Positions 1 through 11,151 are shown, counted from the stretch's first letter. The stretch is 64,000 nucleotides of DNA from Bifidobacterium simiiventris (GCF_019331715.1 NZ_JAHBBG010000004.1:124001-188000); one strand, 5' to 3'. Translations and numbers: made by a program. Notes: a model not told the origin generated them from the sequence alone.

Positions 1-53
1 CTCGTGTATGTGCCTATCCTACCGTGTTCTTCGCGCGCCGTCGCGCCATGGGG

Positions 54-530
54 TCACGACGACACGCCAGTCGATCCGAAGCCCTTCTCGGCCCTGTCCG
101 ACCCCGGCAGCACGTCCGCCGGAATGAACCTCGCCTCGGCGTAACGCTGGATGACCATCTGGGCGATGCGGTCACCGGGCTTGAATTCAACGGTGTGCTC
201 GGGATCGAGATTGATCAGCGGCACCTTGATTTCGCCGCGATAGCCCGCGTCCACGGTACCCGGCGCGTTGAGCACCGTGACCCCCTGCTTGGCCGCCAGG
301 CCGGAACGCGGGTGCACGAGCGCCACGTACCCGGCGGGCAGCGCGATGGCCACGCCCGTGGGCACGAGCGCCCGCTGGAACGGCTTGAGCGTCACCGCCT
401 CGGTGGTGATGAGATCCGCGCCGGCGTCGCCGGCATGGGCGTAAAACAGTTCCGCCGGATGCTCCGGGTCGAGGGACTTGACCAGCACCTCGACGGTTTC
501 CGGCTCGTTGTAGGTCTCGTCAATCGCCAT
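54..530 (-). CDS. dut: dUTP diphosphatase (dUTPase)
   Basis: Hydrolyses dUTP to dUMP and pyrophosphate, keeping uracil out of DNA and feeding dTMP synthesis; cytosolic trimer. The 158-residue protein shows all five trimeric dUTPase motifs in order: HAGDAGADL, PRSGLA, GTVDAGYRGEIKV (catalytic Asp), GDRIAQMV, and the C-terminal RAEKGFGSTG arm. The ATG at 528-530 was chosen because the protein then starts MAIDETYNE and overlaps the stop of the upstream DUF4193 gene by one base (TGATG), which implies translational coupling. Longer in-frame starts would run into the DUF4193 gene. Confidence 0.95.
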   Translation of the reverse strand: MAIDETYNEPETVEVLVKSLDPEHPAELFYAHAGDAGADLITTEAVTLKPFQRALVPTGVAIALPAGYVALVHPRSGLAAKQGVTVLNAPGTVDAGYRGEIKVPLINLDPEHTVEFKPGDRIAQMVIQRYAEARFIPADVLPGSDRAEKGFGSTGVSS

Positions 531-823
531 CAGGCGGCGCACTCCTTGCAGACGGGCTGTCCGTCCTCGTTGGTGTACGCCAGCTGGCTGCGGTGCTTGA
601 CCATCCAGCATTCGGAGCAGAGGAACTCGTCGCTCTGCATCGGGATGACGGTCACCGAAGCGTCCTCGTTGCTCAGATCGGCGCCGGGCAGCTCATAGTC
701 CTCGGCGATGGCGTTCTCATCGTCGTCGATGTCGCTGGAGGAGTTCTGCGATCCCTTGCCGAGCTCCTGCAGAGACTCCTCGTCCTCGTCCTTGTTACGA
801 GGGGAATCGTAATCCTGAGCCAT
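530..823 (-). CDS. DUF4193 zinc-ribbon-like small protein
   Basis: A 97-residue acidic protein. The N-terminal half is rich in Asp, Glu and Ser. The C-terminal half carries two CxxC pairs (FLCSECWMV and PVCKECAA) that would bind one zinc ion. This is the actinobacteria-specific DUF4193 family, whose biochemical role is unknown. A GAAAGGATCACG ribosome-binding site precedes the ATG. It is the first gene of a two-gene operon with dut and is divergent from sepH, a common actinobacterial arrangement. Confidence 0.9.
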   Translation of the reverse strand: MAQDYDSPRNKDEDEESLQELGKGSQNSSSDIDDDENAIAEDYELPGADLSNEDASVTVIPMQSDEFLCSECWMVKHRSQLAYTNEDGQPVCKECAA

Positions 824-972
824 CGTGATCCTTTCGTCGAAGTGACTTCTTCTGCGCCATAGAATACATGACTTTTACGTGGCATAGGATACACGATTCG
901 AAATACTCGTAAAATACGACACGTAGGGCACAATAGAAACGAGATGCCCGTTGAACGAGGAAAGTGGTGCGA
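824..972. promoter_or_regulatory. Divergent intergenic region, DUF4193-dut / sepH
   Basis: AT-rich spacer between divergent genes that must hold promoters for both strands. I see an inverted pair TTTTACG (873-879) and CGTAAAA (908-914), and several TA-rich hexamers, but no clean -35/-10 pair. Confidence 0.35.
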
Positions 973-2019
973 ATGCCTGAGAATCCGCTGGAGCAAGCCA
1001 GTTTCGACCATGTCGACAGCGCGGGCAACCTCGTGTTCGCGGTCGACGACGCGCGTTTTTCCGTCGCCGTGGACGACACGCTGGAACGGGCCATCCTCGA
1101 AGCCAAGCAGATCCGCTCCGAATCGCGGCCCGCGCAGCCGCAGGCTACGGCCACGCTGCCGATATCGCAGATCCAGTCGCTGATCCGGGCCGGCGCGGAT
1201 CCGGCGAAGGTCGCGGAACGCTATCACCTGAGCGAAGCGTTGGTGAGGCGGTTTTCGGCGGCCGTCGAAACCGAAAAGCAGTACGCGATCGAACAGTTCC
1301 TGGCGGTTCCGGCGCCGAAGAGCAGCCGGCTGCATTCACTTGCCGACCTGATCGAGCATACGCTGGCCACGGCACGCATCGGCATGGAGTCGATCACCTG
1401 GCAGGCGACCCGTCGCGGTCTGGAACCATGGCGGATCGTGGCGAGGTTCATGTCCGCCAACCGCGAACTGACCGCCGAATGGACATGGAACATGCACGAC
1501 AACGCGGTGACCTGCGTGAACGCGACCGCCAAACAGCTGCTGGGAGAACGTCCCGAGCCGAGGCGGACCGAGCCGCGCGGCGAAGCGGCCGTCCCCTCGG
1601 ACGGCACGCGCGCGGCGAATTTGCCGGGTGATTCGATCCGATCGGCACGCATCGAACGTACCGTATCGCAGTGGAGCATGGCGCATCAGCCGTCTGTCTC
1701 CCCATTCGCGCATCCGTCGGACGACGCGAGCAAGGCAACGGCGCAATCCACAGCAGCCGCGTCGGGCGACGCCAGCCACGCTGATGCCGCATCCCAGTCG
1801 CAGGCCGACGCATCGGCTGTCCGTCATACGAATGAGGACGGCGACGAGACGACCGTGGAATCTGCCGCGGCGAGCGATGATCAGGCCGAGATATCGTCCG
1901 ATGAGCAGTCCCGTCCGCAAACGCCGTCCGACGTTCCGCCGGCGTTTGCCAAACCGGAGAAGCGCAAGTCCGGCCGCTCCCCCATGCCCAGCTGGGACGA
2001 GATCCTGTTCGGCGACTGA
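973..2019 (+). CDS. sepH: Septation protein SepH (DUF3071 family)
   Basis: SepH is an actinobacterial cell-division protein that binds FtsZ and promotes its assembly. The 348-residue protein has the DUF3071 domain at the N-terminus (about residues 1-190), including a helix-turn-helix-like segment (ISQIQSLIRAGADPAKVAER) and a Trp-containing block around EPWRIVARFM and EWTWNMHD. A low-complexity Ser/Ala/Asp tail of about 150 residues follows, ending in a basic KPEKRKSGRSP stretch and SWDEILFGD. A GAGGAAA ribosome-binding site could also serve GTG codons at 964 or 967; the ATG giving MPENPLEQ was chosen by resemblance to family N-termini. Confidence 0.85.
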   Translation: MPENPLEQASFDHVDSAGNLVFAVDDARFSVAVDDTLERAILEAKQIRSESRPAQPQATATLPISQIQSLIRAGADPAKVAERYHLSEALVRRFSAAVETEKQYAIEQFLAVPAPKSSRLHSLADLIEHTLATARIGMESITWQATRRGLEPWRIVARFMSANRELTAEWTWNMHDNAVTCVNATAKQLLGERPEPRRTEPRGEAAVPSDGTRAANLPGDSIRSARIERTVSQWSMAHQPSVSPFAHPSDDASKATAQSTAAASGDASHADAASQSQADASAVRHTNEDGDETTVESAAASDDQAEISSDEQSRPQTPSDVPPAFAKPEKRKSGRSPMPSWDEILFGD

Positions 2020-2083
2020 AACTGCCAGCCCAACGGATCACGACGCGTGGGACCGAACCGAGTCACATGGGCAGAAGATCCGG

Positions 2084-3361
2084 CTACGCCACGTCGATCA
2101 GGCAGGGGATGTCCGATTCCAGCCAGCTGTGCGAGCCATGCACGCTCGGTAGCTGCATGGCCTTGTCCGATTGGATGCGCGAGTCCACGATCGTGACGGC
2201 CTGCCGGGCCGAAACGATCACATCGCCGAGCATCGGGCGGATGCGATCGTCCACCGGGCCGAACAGTCCCTGACCGATCGCCTCGTCCTTGGTACGCACC
2301 AGTGCGAGATCACCGAGACGGTTTCGCCATCGGGCCGCGATGCCGGTGGGATGCTCTCCGTCCTGCGCGTACAGCATCAGCGAGCGTGGCTCTCCCCCGA
2401 CCACGGCGACGCCACGACTGAGTTCGGGTTCCGCGGCGATGTCGATCCGCTGGCCGGGGTCGGCCGTGATCATGCCATGGTCGGCGGTGATGACGATCAG
2501 GGTGCCGGCCGGCGCGCTGCGTTTGAGCAGGGCGAGCTGCGCGTCGATGCGCTCGAACACGGCGATCCACTTGTCGGAATCCCAGCCATGGCCGTGGCCG
2601 ATCTTGTCAGCGTCGCGGATGTACAGGTAGGTCAGTCCCGGCGTCTTCGCCGCGTTGCAGGCCGCCATGACGCGGTCGCGCGGGGTGACGGAGCCGATGT
2701 AATCGCTGCCGCGCAATGCGGCTTCGGTCAGCGGCGAGTTCTTGAATTTCGGCAGACCCGAACTGGTGACGCGTACGTTTTGCGCGCGCAGCCGCTCGAA
2801 GACGGTGGGCTGGCGTTGCAGGTCGGCCGGGTCGGGCGCGTCGGTGAATTGGATGAGCTGGCAGAGCTTGCCGTTGTAGGGATTGAGTTGCGTGTAGCCG
2901 GCCATGCCGGTAAGTCCCGGACAGGTACCGGTGCCGAACGCGGCCATCGCGGCGGTCGTGGTGCTGGGGGCGCAGGTGGCGATGGACCGCTGGTTGGCCG
3001 GCTCGTTCATCAGCGAGCGCAGGTAGGGTGCGTGGCCGAGCCGCATGGCGATGTTCCAGTATCCGAGTCCGTCGACGAGCACCACGATCGCGGACGTCGC
3101 GTCGGGCAGTCCGAGCGCGCGTTGCGCCGCAGTGGGATCATGGTGGATGGCTGTGGCGATGGGGTGGCCGATGGCGGCGCTGACGGCGGGCAGCACGGCC
3201 GACAGGTGCAGTGCTCCTCCGCGCGTGCCCTCGCCGCCGTCATGACCATTCGCGGCATCGGCCGGGCCGGTTCGGCCGGGGTCGTGATCGTCGTATCGTG
3301 CGACCGGCGCGAATCGCAAGAGTTCTTCCATGTCCGGGACTTCCACACTCATGGCTCCCAT
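2084..3361 (-). CDS. Alkaline-phosphatase-superfamily phosphodiesterase (nucleotide pyrophosphatase type)
   Basis: A 425-residue member of the type I phosphodiesterase/nucleotide pyrophosphatase family, metalloenzymes that cleave phosphoesters. Visible features are the metal site [11 protein letters not shown], the Thr nucleophile region [29 protein letters not shown], the second metal site ITADHGMI, and a C-terminal HGSHSW. There is no signal peptide or membrane segment, so it is probably cytosolic. The substrate is unknown. It is divergent from parC; a related phosphodiesterase beside parC is common in actinobacteria. Confidence 0.82.
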   Translation of the reverse strand: MGAMSVEVPDMEELLRFAPVARYDDHDPGRTGPADAANGHDGGEGTRGGALHLSAVLPAVSAAIGHPIATAIHHDPTAAQRALGLPDATSAIVVLVDGLGYWNIAMRLGHAPYLRSLMNEPANQRSIATCAPSTTTAAMAAFGTGTCPGLTGMAGYTQLNPYNGKLCQLIQFTDAPDPADLQRQPTVFERLRAQNVRVTSSGLPKFKNSPLTEAALRGSDYIGSVTPRDRVMAACNAAKTPGLTYLYIRDADKIGHGHGWDSDKWIAVFERIDAQLALLKRSAPAGTLIVITADHGMITADPGQRIDIAAEPELSRGVAVVGGEPRSLMLYAQDGEHPTGIAARWRNRLGDLALVRTKDEAIGQGLFGPVDDRIRPMLGDVIVSARQAVTIVDSRIQSDKAMQLPSVHGSHSWLESDIPCLIDVA

Positions 3362-3489
3362 TCAATCACTGCGGGGTGAATTTCTCGCGGCTTGGCGTGC
3401 GGGTCCGATATTATGGTGCGGTTGGCCGGTGTGAATCCGGCCTGTTCGGGACCATCGACATCCATCGACACAGTGGGGAGCACGTACGC

Positions 3490-6222
3490 ATGGCATCGCA
3501 TCGCAAGCCGGCACAGCCCGCCTATGATCTGCGCAAGGTCAAGGAGCATATCGTCGAAACGCCGTTGAACGAAGAGATGAGCAAGTCGTTCCTCGAATAC
3601 GCGTATTCGGTGATCTACGCACGTGCGCTGCCCGATGCGCGAGACGGCATGAAGCCGGTGCAGCGGCGCATCGTCTATCAGATGGGCCAGATGAACCTTA
3701 ATCCGGATCGTCCGTACATGAAGTCGGCGCGTGTCGTCGGCGAAGTGATGGGCAAGCTGCATCCGCATGGCGATTCGGCGATCTACGAGGCGATGGTGCG
3801 TCTTGCCCAGCCGTTCGCGATGCGGCTGCCGCTGGTGGACGGCCATGGCAATTTCGGTTCGCTGGACGACGGCCCGGCCGCATCGCGTTACACGGAGGCG
3901 CGTCTTGCGCCGGCGGCGCTCGGTATGAACGCGGACATCGACGAGGATACGGTCGATTTCACGCCGAACTACGACAACAAGCTCAAGGAGCCGACCGTGC
4001 TGCCGTCGGCGATCCCGAACCTGCTGGTCAACGGCGGTTCGGGCATCGCGGTGGGTATGGCCACGAACATGGCGACGCATAATCTCGGCGAGGTGGTCGC
4101 GGCCGCGAAGCATCTCATGAAGTATCCGACGGCGTCGCTTGAGGAGCTGATGCGCTACGTGCCGGGCCCGGATTGGCCGGGCGGCGGCATCATCATCGGC
4201 CGTGACGGCATCCGTGAGGCGTACGAGACGGGCCGCGGGTCGCTGACGACCCGTTCCAAGACGCATATCGAGAACGTGACGGCCCGCAAAAAGGCGATCG
4301 TGGTGACCGAACTGCCGTACATGGTCGGCCCCGAACGCGTGCTCGAGCGCATTTCGGAAGGCGTGAAGAACCATAAGCTGGAGGGCATTTCGGGCGCGAT
4401 CGACCTGACGGACCGGCATAACGGCACGCGGCTCGTGATCGAGGTGAAGACCGGGTTCGATCCGAACGCAGTGCTCGCGCAGCTGTTCCGCAACACGCCG
4501 TTGCAGGACAACTTCACGATGAACAACGTGGCGCTGGTGGACGGTCGCCCTCACACGATGGGCTTGAAGGAGATGCTCTCAGTGTGGATCGACCATCGTC
4601 GCGTGGTGGTGCGCCGGCGCAGCGAGTTCCGTCGCAAGAAGGCGCTGGAACGGCTGCATCTGGTCGAGGGACTGCTGCTGGCGCTGCTCGACATCGACGA
4701 GGTGATCCAAGTGATCCGCACGTCCGAGGATGCGGATGCGGCGAAGAATCGCCTGATTGCGGTGTTCGACCTCGACGACATCCAGGCGCAGTACATTCTC
4801 GACCTGCGTCTGCGGCGTTTGACGAAGATGAGCCGCATTGAGCTTGAGGCGGAGCGCGACGATCTCAAGCAGCGCATCGAGGAGCTGGAGCGCATCCTCG
4901 CGTCCAGTGAAGAATTGGACCGCGTGGTGGTTCGCGAGATGGACGAGGCCGTGGCGGCGTACGGTTCGCCACGGCGCACGGTGCTGCTGGACGAGGGGCC
5001 GGACGGGACGCTGACGCCGGTGACGGCTCATGGCGATGACGCGGCATCGTCCGCCGCGCTGGAGGCCGCGCGTACCGCAACGAGGCTATCGAGCGCCGCG
5101 GCCGATGTGGCGGCGGCCGCGGCGGCCGCGAAGAAGGCCGGCGAGGACGGCGCCGCACTGACGGCGGCCGCGTTGCAGATCGACGACGAGCCGTGCGTGG
5201 TGATGCTGAGCGCATCCGGACTGATCGCACGCATGTCTCCGACCGCATGGGATGTGTGGGAGTCGCGTTCACTATCCGATCCGCGCAAGCCGGATGATCA
5301 GATCGTGTCGATCATCCGCACGTCCACACGTTCCTCGTATGGCCTGGTCACGTCGGCCGGCCGACTGGTGCTGGCGCATGTGGTGGAGTTGCCGAACCTG
5401 CCCGCGGCGGAATCGTTGAGCGTGACCGGCGGCGTGCGCGCGGACGAGCTGATCGGCATGACCGAAAGCACCGAGCCGGTGCATGGCGAGCATGTAGTGG
5501 CGGCTGTGGCATTGACCGGCACGCTGAACGGGGTGGAACAGCCCGAGTTCGCGGCCGGGCGCGACGCGTCGGGCAATGCGGTGACCGATCTGCCGCCGCT
5601 GGCGATCGGCACTCGCGGAGGCGTAGTGAAACGTTGGAACCGCGAGGCGCCGACCACGATGGATTCGTGGAACGTGATCGATCTGAAAGACGGGGATCGT
5701 GTGTTGACCGCCGCGGATGCCGCGGACGATGACCGGCTCGTGTTCGTTTCGTCCGATTCCTCGCTGCTGACGTTCGAAGCGAAGAACGTGCGTCCGCAAG
5801 GACGTACGGCGGCCGGTATGGCAGGCATCCGTCTGGCCGACGAGTGCGTGGCATTGTCGTTCAACGTGGTGCCGGCCGGCAAGATCGCATGGACCGGCGG
5901 TGATGGTGACGACGATGCGGCGGCCGGTTCCGGCACGGTGGTACTGACGGTGGCGGGAGACAAGGACGCGTTGGCCGGTACGGAGAACGGTTCGGCAAAG
6001 GTCACGCCGTTCGAACTGTATCCGACCAAGGGCCGCGGCACGGGCGGCGTGCGCTCGCAGCGGTTCCTCAAGGGACAGAACACGCTGATCCTCGCCTGGG
6101 TTGGCGCCTATCCGCTGCACGCCTCCACCGAATCCGGTTCCCCGGTGGCGCTGCCTGCTCCCGACATGCGTCGTGACGGTTCGGGAGTCGATCTGCCGGC
6201 CCCGATCACGTTTATCGCATAA
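3490..6222 (+). CDS. parC: DNA topoisomerase IV subunit A (ParC)
   Basis: Breakage-reunion subunit of topoisomerase IV, which decatenates daughter chromosomes with ParE (encoded at 16.6-18.9 kb). The 910-residue protein has the winged-helix active site with catalytic Tyr in [10 protein letters not shown], and the quinolone region [12 protein letters not shown] with unmutated Ser and Glu. The tower and coiled-coil follow, then an Ala-rich insertion (about residues 510-563), then the beta-pinwheel. No canonical GyrA box (QRRGGxG) is present; [13 protein letters not shown] occupies that region, arguing for ParC over GyrA. The ATG at 3490 follows GTGGGGAGCACGTACGC; extending upstream adds only non-conserved residues. 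Confidence 0.88.
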   Translation: MASHRKPAQPAYDLRKVKEHIVETPLNEEMSKSFLEYAYSVIYARALPDARDGMKPVQRRIVYQMGQMNLNPDRPYMKSARVVGEVMGKLHPHGDSAIYEAMVRLAQPFAMRLPLVDGHGNFGSLDDGPAASRYTEARLAPAALGMNADIDEDTVDFTPNYDNKLKEPTVLPSAIPNLLVNGGSGIAVGMATNMATHNLGEVVAAAKHLMKYPTASLEELMRYVPGPDWPGGGIIIGRDGIREAYETGRGSLTTRSKTHIENVTARKKAIVVTELPYMVGPERVLERISEGVKNHKLEGISGAIDLTDRHNGTRLVIEVKTGFDPNAVLAQLFRNTPLQDNFTMNNVALVDGRPHTMGLKEMLSVWIDHRRVVVRRRSEFRRKKALERLHLVEGLLLALLDIDEVIQVIRTSEDADAAKNRLIAVFDLDDIQAQYILDLRLRRLTKMSRIELEAERDDLKQRIEELERILASSEELDRVVVREMDEAVAAYGSPRRTVLLDEGPDGTLTPVTAHGDDAASSAALEAARTATRLSSAAADVAAAAAAAKKAGEDGAALTAAALQIDDEPCVVMLSASGLIARMSPTAWDVWESRSLSDPRKPDDQIVSIIRTSTRSSYGLVTSAGRLVLAHVVELPNLPAAESLSVTGGVRADELIGMTESTEPVHGEHVVAAVALTGTLNGVEQPEFAAGRDASGNAVTDLPPLAIGTRGGVVKRWNREAPTTMDSWNVIDLKDGDRVLTAADAADDDRLVFVSSDSSLLTFEAKNVRPQGRTAAGMAGIRLADECVALSFNVVPAGKIAWTGGDGDDDAAAGSGTVVLTVAGDKDALAGTENGSAKVTPFELYPTKGRGTGGVRSQRFLKGQNTLILAWVGAYPLHASTESGSPVALPAPDMRRDGSGVDLPAPITFIA

Positions 6223-6232
6223 ACGCAGGTGC

Positions 6233-6293
6233 GCCGCATATGAAGGGAGGGATGACCGATTGGCCATCCCTCCCTTCATATGCGGCGGCTTTT
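6233..6293. terminator. Bidirectional terminator between parC and lhr
   Basis: Perfect 22-bp stem (6233-6254 with 6265-6286) around a 10-base loop, followed by a short T run at 6290-6293. It sits between two convergent genes, so it can end both transcripts. Confidence 0.9.
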
Positions 6294-6351
6294 GGCTGGT
6301 CTCGTGTCATGGACGGCATTCCCCTATGATCGTTTCCGCCATGCTGGTGGT

Positions 6352-9300
6352 TTACCGGTAGAGCTTCATGCCCTGAGGGCATGGCACGAATCCAGCGGCG
6401 TGCAGAATACGGGCGGTATCGCCGCGCTGGGTCAACGGCTCGCCGTTGAGGTCGGCGAAGGTGACGCCACCCGATATGGCACCGGGCACGCCCATTTGCC
6501 GTTGCAGGGTGTAGGCGAGTTCGGCGCAGGCGGGCCGCAACGTGTCTTCGTTTCGGTCAAAGGCGAGCAGATGGTGGGATCGCGGCGTTGCGTACAGTAC
6601 CGGTTTGCCGTGGCAGAGCGTGATCATGGTGCCGGCCCTGCGGGTCGGTCTGCCGGTATTGGCGGGCCACGGAATGGCCGATCCGGTGAGGTTGGCAGGA
6701 TCGGTAACGTCTAGCGCGACATCGGACTGGCTGTGCCATTGGCCGTTGTCTTCACGGAGCATGTTCACTGTGTCGGAGGCGGCAAACTGGGCGGCGCCGA
6801 AACCGGTAATGAACATGCCACGCGTCAGCAGACCGTGTTCCTCCATGCGTTTGAGCACCGGGTACAGTGCGGAGAATCCTCCTTCGATGCCGTCCTGTTC
6901 GATCAATGGCTGTGCGATGACGCCGTATCGGTCGAGCAGTATCTCCACCTGGGCGATGGCACGGCGTTCTGGCGTGATCGCCTCGCTGCCCATCGGCGCG
7001 GTGTCCCCTGCCATCAATGACGACGGCGACACGGCATCCTCTTCGGGAGCGGGTTGCGCGACGAGCGACCATAGCCCGCCAAGCGTCATGGGAATACGTG
7101 CCTGCACGCGGATGTGTCGTCGGACCGCTCGCGCCGGGGTGCGTACCGGCTTGTTTCCCGCCACCAACGCCCGTATCGGGTTCAGGGAGCTGTTGGTGAC
7201 CTTGCCTTGCCAGACGAGCGACCAGAGGGCCTCCTCGAACTGGTGTTGCGACCATGCTTGAGGAACGATTTCACCGGTGTGCGGGTCAACGATATCCGTG
7301 CCAGCATCGTTCCACCGTTCCCGCGCGATCTGAGCCAACTGGTCGGCCCGGTAGGCGCCTCCGGACGACAATGCCGCAAGAATCGCCTCGGGGATGGTCA
7401 GTGATTCGCTGTCCTGCCGCGTTCCATTCCGATCGACGCATGGGCCGACCCCTTCCTGCGATTCCCGGCCGTACAGAATCGAATCCGCAGGATGGAAGAT
7501 GATCCGTCCCGGTTCGCCGGCTTTGGTGTCCGAGCTTTTGTTTCCCTCCCATATGATTTCCCCGTCGGAGATTAGCTCGTCCAGCATGGCCGGCGCGTAG
7601 TCGCCCACCCGCGCGGGGAGCACCGAGGATTCCCACACCGTCAGCGGCAAGGCCACGCCCTCGAGCTGTTCGATGACGCGCATCAGCCCGTCCTGACCAC
7701 GCCAGTGTGCTCCCCCGACCGGGCCGACGCCTTGCCGGTCAAGCAGGAATGCCTGGAACACGGCCGGTTCTACCGGTCGGATCGCCTTGCGTGCTTTGAC
7801 CAGCGACTTGGCGCGAATACGACGGAAGACGCCCCGGTGCAGCCATTGCGTTCTCCCAAGGCCGCTCACGAACGTGCCGGTCAGCAGTTCGCCCCGCTGT
7901 TTGAGCCGGTCCAGCGCGTGCACGGCGTCGTCGGCCGCAACATGCAGATCGGCGATCATCCGGTCGGCGGTGAACGGCCCGTGGGTTTTGGCGTAGCGGG
8001 CGGCCCGGCCGTCGATGTCATGCTCGTCCAGTTCGTTCCAGAACGTGCGCTCGGCAAGCTGTTGTTCGACTTCTGCGATCACCTCCGGGTCGAGCACTGT
8101 GGACATGTCGGTGGTGCCGAGCAGTCGTTCCAGCACGTCCGGGTCCATCGACAGCATCTGCGTGCTGCGTTCGGCCTGAGGCACGTCGTACTGGTACATG
8201 ACCGCGCCGACGAATCCGAACAGCAGGTTTTCCGCCAGCGGCGACGGTACCTGCGTATCCGTGACGTGCAGGGTGATGGTGCCGTCATTGAGTGAGGTCA
8301 TGATCTCGCGCAGGGCCGGTAGATCGTAGACGTCCTGCAGACATTCGCGCGCGGTTTCCAAGAGGAGCGGGAAGTTCCGTCGCATTCTGGCGGCGTTGAG
8401 CAGCTGAGCGGCGCGAAGCCGCTGCTGCCAGAGGGGTACGCGCTTGCCGGGTTCGGTGCGTGGCAGGAACAGGGATCGCGCCGCGCATTCGCGGAACCGC
8501 GCGGCGAACAGCACGCTCTCCCCCACCTGCGTTTCGATGATGCGTTGCAGCTCGTCGGGGTCGAACCTGACGAGCTCCTGAACGGGTATGGCTCCTTCCC
8601 CGTCGGGCAGACGGATGATGATGCCGTCGTCGGCCGCATACACCTGCCCGTCGAATCCGTACTGCTGCTTCAACCGGTTGGTGATGGCCATCGCCCATGG
8701 TTCGTGCACGCGCCGGCCGAATGGCGAGTGCACGATGATGCGCCAATCGCCTTCCTCGTCGGGGCATCGTTCGATGACGATATCCCGGTCGCCGGGCAGG
8801 ACGCCGGTTGCGGCCTGCTGCTCGGCGAGCAGTGCCGCGAGATTGTCGATGGCGTTGCCGTCAAGGCCGTCTTCACGCAGCCGACGCTCTGTGCCTTTGT
8901 CGAAGCGTGGCTTGCTTTCCGCCGATACGCTCCCGTTCATATCGCCGGCGCGTATCGAGGATCGCGTCGTGTCGGACAGCCCTCGAGCGATGTCGCGGAT
9001 GAACCGGCCTTTGGCTTTGCCGAACCCGTAGTCGCGGCCGTTGCCTTCCCCGTGCCAGAACGGCAACCGTGCGGTGCGCCCCGGCGCGGGGGTGACGACG
9101 ACCCGGTCGCGGGTGATTTCCTGGATCTGCCATGTGGAGGTGCCGAGGGTGATCACGTCGCCGACACGTGATTCGTAGACCATCTCCTCGTCGAGTTCGC
9201 CGACGCGTCGCGGTCCTGTGCCGGCGTCCGCTTCGGGAAGAACGACCGTGTAGAGCCCGCGGTCGGGAATGGTGCCGCCGCTGGTGACAGCGAGTCGCTG

Positions 9301-11151
9301 CGCGCCGGGCCGAGCGGAGATGATGTCATCCTCGCGGTTCCACATGAGCGGTGGGCGGAACGCGGAGAAGTCCTCGCTGTTATAGGCGCCGGTCATCATG
9401 CCCATGACCGCATCGAACATGTCACGTCCAAGGTCGGCGAACGGTGCGGCCTTGCGTACCGTCGCATACCAATCGTCCGGTTTAAGGTCATCCATCGCCA
9501 CGGCGGCGACGGTCTGCTGGGCGAGGATGTCGAGCGGGTTGCGCGGTATGGTCAGCGGCTCGAGCGCTCCGGCCTTCATGCTTTCGAGACTGGCAGCGAC
9601 GCCGATGATCTGTTCGCGGGTCAACGGATAGAACAGCGCATGGGAGACGCCTCCGACACGGTGATCGGCACGGCCCACACGCTGCAGACCGGATGCGACC
9701 GATAACGGCGGCGCGATTTGGATGACCAGATCTACCGATCCCATATCGATGCCGAGTTCAAGGCTGCTGGTGGCCACCACACAGCGCAGTTGGCCTCGTT
9801 TGAGCTGCTCCTCGATCTGCTTGCGCCGATCCTTGGAGACGGAACCATGATGGGCCATCGCGATCACGTCGCCCGGTTCATGCGATTGCACGAGCATGGT
9901 GGTCGACCCGACCACCGCGTCGTAATGACCGGCGAATCCTTCACGCCCTTCCGGAGAAGTAATGGGATGAGCGGTGCCACGCCGCTCGGCGTAGAGGTCG
10001 TTGAGCCGCGCGGTGAGTTTTTCCGCCAATCCTCTCGAATTGACGAACACCAGCGTGGTGTGGTGAGTGAGGATCTCGTCGAGCACGCTGCGTTCCACGA
10101 CCGGCCATATGGAACCGGAGGTCCGGTCGCCGTTCGCGCCGACAAGATCGACGGTGTCGCCGGAGTCTTCCCGCGCAGCGGACGACGGTGCATGCCCGTC
10201 ATGCGCAGGTCCCGCATCGGCCGTCAGTCCGCGTCGTTCGGCAAGCCGTCTCATGGCCGGCGTGACGCCGGAGATGGGCTGAGTACCGGCACGCTGGATA
10301 TCCGAGCCTCCGGCGCGCGACGACGCGTTGGCGGATTGCAGGTCACGCATGTTAGCCAATGGTTCGATCACGCGCAGATCCATCGCCGGACTGGACGCGG
10401 GATTGACGATGTCGACCGGCTGCGCGCCGCCAAGGAACCGTGCCGCGGCTTCGGGCGGGTTAACGGTCGCGGATAGCCCGATGCGCTGCGCCGGTGAGCC
10501 GGTGAGCAGATCGAGCCGTTCGAGACTGAGCGCGAGGTGCGCGCCTCGTTTGGTGCCGGCGAGCGCGTGCACTTCGTCCACGATCACCGTATCGACCGTG
10601 TTCAGGATGCGCCTCGCCTTGGAGGTGAGCAGCAGGTACAAGGATTCCGGCGTGGTGACGAGGATGTCTGGCGGATGGGAGACGATGGCCCGCCGCTCCT
10701 GCGGTGTGGTGTCGCCGCTGCGGGTCGCTACGGCGATGTTCGGCGCATGCAACCCCATCGCCTCGCATTGGGCGGCAATGCTCTCAAGCGGCGTTTGCAG
10801 GTTTTTGGCCACATCGACGGCGAGCGCCTTCAATGGTGAGACGTACAGTACCGTGACGCCTCGGCGACCGTCCCGCCGCCTGCGGCCGGCCGCCGATGGA
10901 CCGGATGGAGACAGCTTGGCGGCAAGAACCATCTCGGGCGCAGGACGTGCGGCCCGTTCCCCCATCAGCCGGTCGATGGCCGAAAGAAACGCGGACAAGG
11001 TCTTTCCCGAACCGGTGGGCGCGATGACCAGCACGTTCCTGCCTGATTGGATGGCCGGCCATGCCGCTTGCTGGGCATCGGTCGGCCTGCCGAACGCATG
11101 TTTGAACCATGCCTTGGTGGGCTCCGAGAACAGATTCAAGCATTCGTACAT
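6352..11151 (-). CDS. lhr: Lhr-type ATP-dependent superfamily 2 helicase
   Basis: Large helicase-related protein, an ATP-driven 3'-5' DNA translocase linked to DNA repair in actinobacteria. At 1599 residues it matches full-length Lhr. Motifs in order: Q-motif region RPTDAQQAAWPAI, Walker A APTGSGKT, motif Ib TTPESLYLLL, DEVH (DExH box), motif III GLSATV, motif IV region TLVFVNSRG, and motif VI LQRVGRADHRVG. The Lhr-core winged-helix and beta-barrel follow, then the long C-terminal domain of the largest Lhr proteins. A low-complexity insert lies in the first RecA lobe (around residues 280-345). It lies 51 bp downstream of the HTH gene, so cotranscription is possible. Confidence 0.93.
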   Translation of the reverse strand: MYECLNLFSEPTKAWFKHAFGRPTDAQQAAWPAIQSGRNVLVIAPTGSGKTLSAFLSAIDRLMGERAARPAPEMVLAAKLSPSGPSAAGRRRRDGRRGVTVLYVSPLKALAVDVAKNLQTPLESIAAQCEAMGLHAPNIAVATRSGDTTPQERRAIVSHPPDILVTTPESLYLLLTSKARRILNTVDTVIVDEVHALAGTKRGAHLALSLERLDLLTGSPAQRIGLSATVNPPEAAARFLGGAQPVDIVNPASSPAMDLRVIEPLANMRDLQSANASSRAGGSDIQRAGTQPISGVTPAMRRLAERRGLTADAGPAHDGHAPSSAAREDSGDTVDLVGANGDRTSGSIWPVVERSVLDEILTHHTTLVFVNSRGLAEKLTARLNDLYAERRGTAHPITSPEGREGFAGHYDAVVGSTTMLVQSHEPGDVIAMAHHGSVSKDRRKQIEEQLKRGQLRCVVATSSLELGIDMGSVDLVIQIAPPLSVASGLQRVGRADHRVGGVSHALFYPLTREQIIGVAASLESMKAGALEPLTIPRNPLDILAQQTVAAVAMDDLKPDDWYATVRKAAPFADLGRDMFDAVMGMMTGAYNSEDFSAFRPPLMWNREDDIISARPGAQRLAVTSGGTIPDRGLYTVVLPEADAGTGPRRVGELDEEMVYESRVGDVITLGTSTWQIQEITRDRVVVTPAPGRTARLPFWHGEGNGRDYGFGKAKGRFIRDIARGLSDTTRSSIRAGDMNGSVSAESKPRFDKGTERRLREDGLDGNAIDNLAALLAEQQAATGVLPGDRDIVIERCPDEEGDWRIIVHSPFGRRVHEPWAMAITNRLKQQYGFDGQVYAADDGIIIRLPDGEGAIPVQELVRFDPDELQRIIETQVGESVLFAARFRECAARSLFLPRTEPGKRVPLWQQRLRAAQLLNAARMRRNFPLLLETARECLQDVYDLPALREIMTSLNDGTITLHVTDTQVPSPLAENLLFGFVGAVMYQYDVPQAERSTQMLSMDPDVLERLLGTTDMSTVLDPEVIAEVEQQLAERTFWNELDEHDIDGRAARYAKTHGPFTADRMIADLHVAADDAVHALDRLKQRGELLTGTFVSGLGRTQWLHRGVFRRIRAKSLVKARKAIRPVEPAVFQAFLLDRQGVGPVGGAHWRGQDGLMRVIEQLEGVALPLTVWESSVLPARVGDYAPAMLDELISDGEIIWEGNKSSDTKAGEPGRIIFHPADSILYGRESQEGVGPCVDRNGTRQDSESLTIPEAILAALSSGGAYRADQLAQIARERWNDAGTDIVDPHTGEIVPQAWSQHQFEEALWSLVWQGKVTNSSLNPIRALVAGNKPVRTPARAVRRHIRVQARIPMTLGGLWSLVAQPAPEEDAVSPSSLMAGDTAPMGSEAITPERRAIAQVEILLDRYGVIAQPLIEQDGIEGGFSALYPVLKRMEEHGLLTRGMFITGFGAAQFAASDTVNMLREDNGQWHSQSDVALDVTDPANLTGSAIPWPANTGRPTRRAGTMITLCHGKPVLYATPRSHHLLAFDRNEDTLRPACAELAYTLQRQMGVPGAISGGVTFADLNGEPLTQRGDTARILHAAGFVPCPQGMKLYR

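Noticed and set aside
3490..6222. Gyrase A (gyrA) as an alternative name
   Set aside because: No canonical GyrA box, and position near rpoD and parE fits topoisomerase IV.
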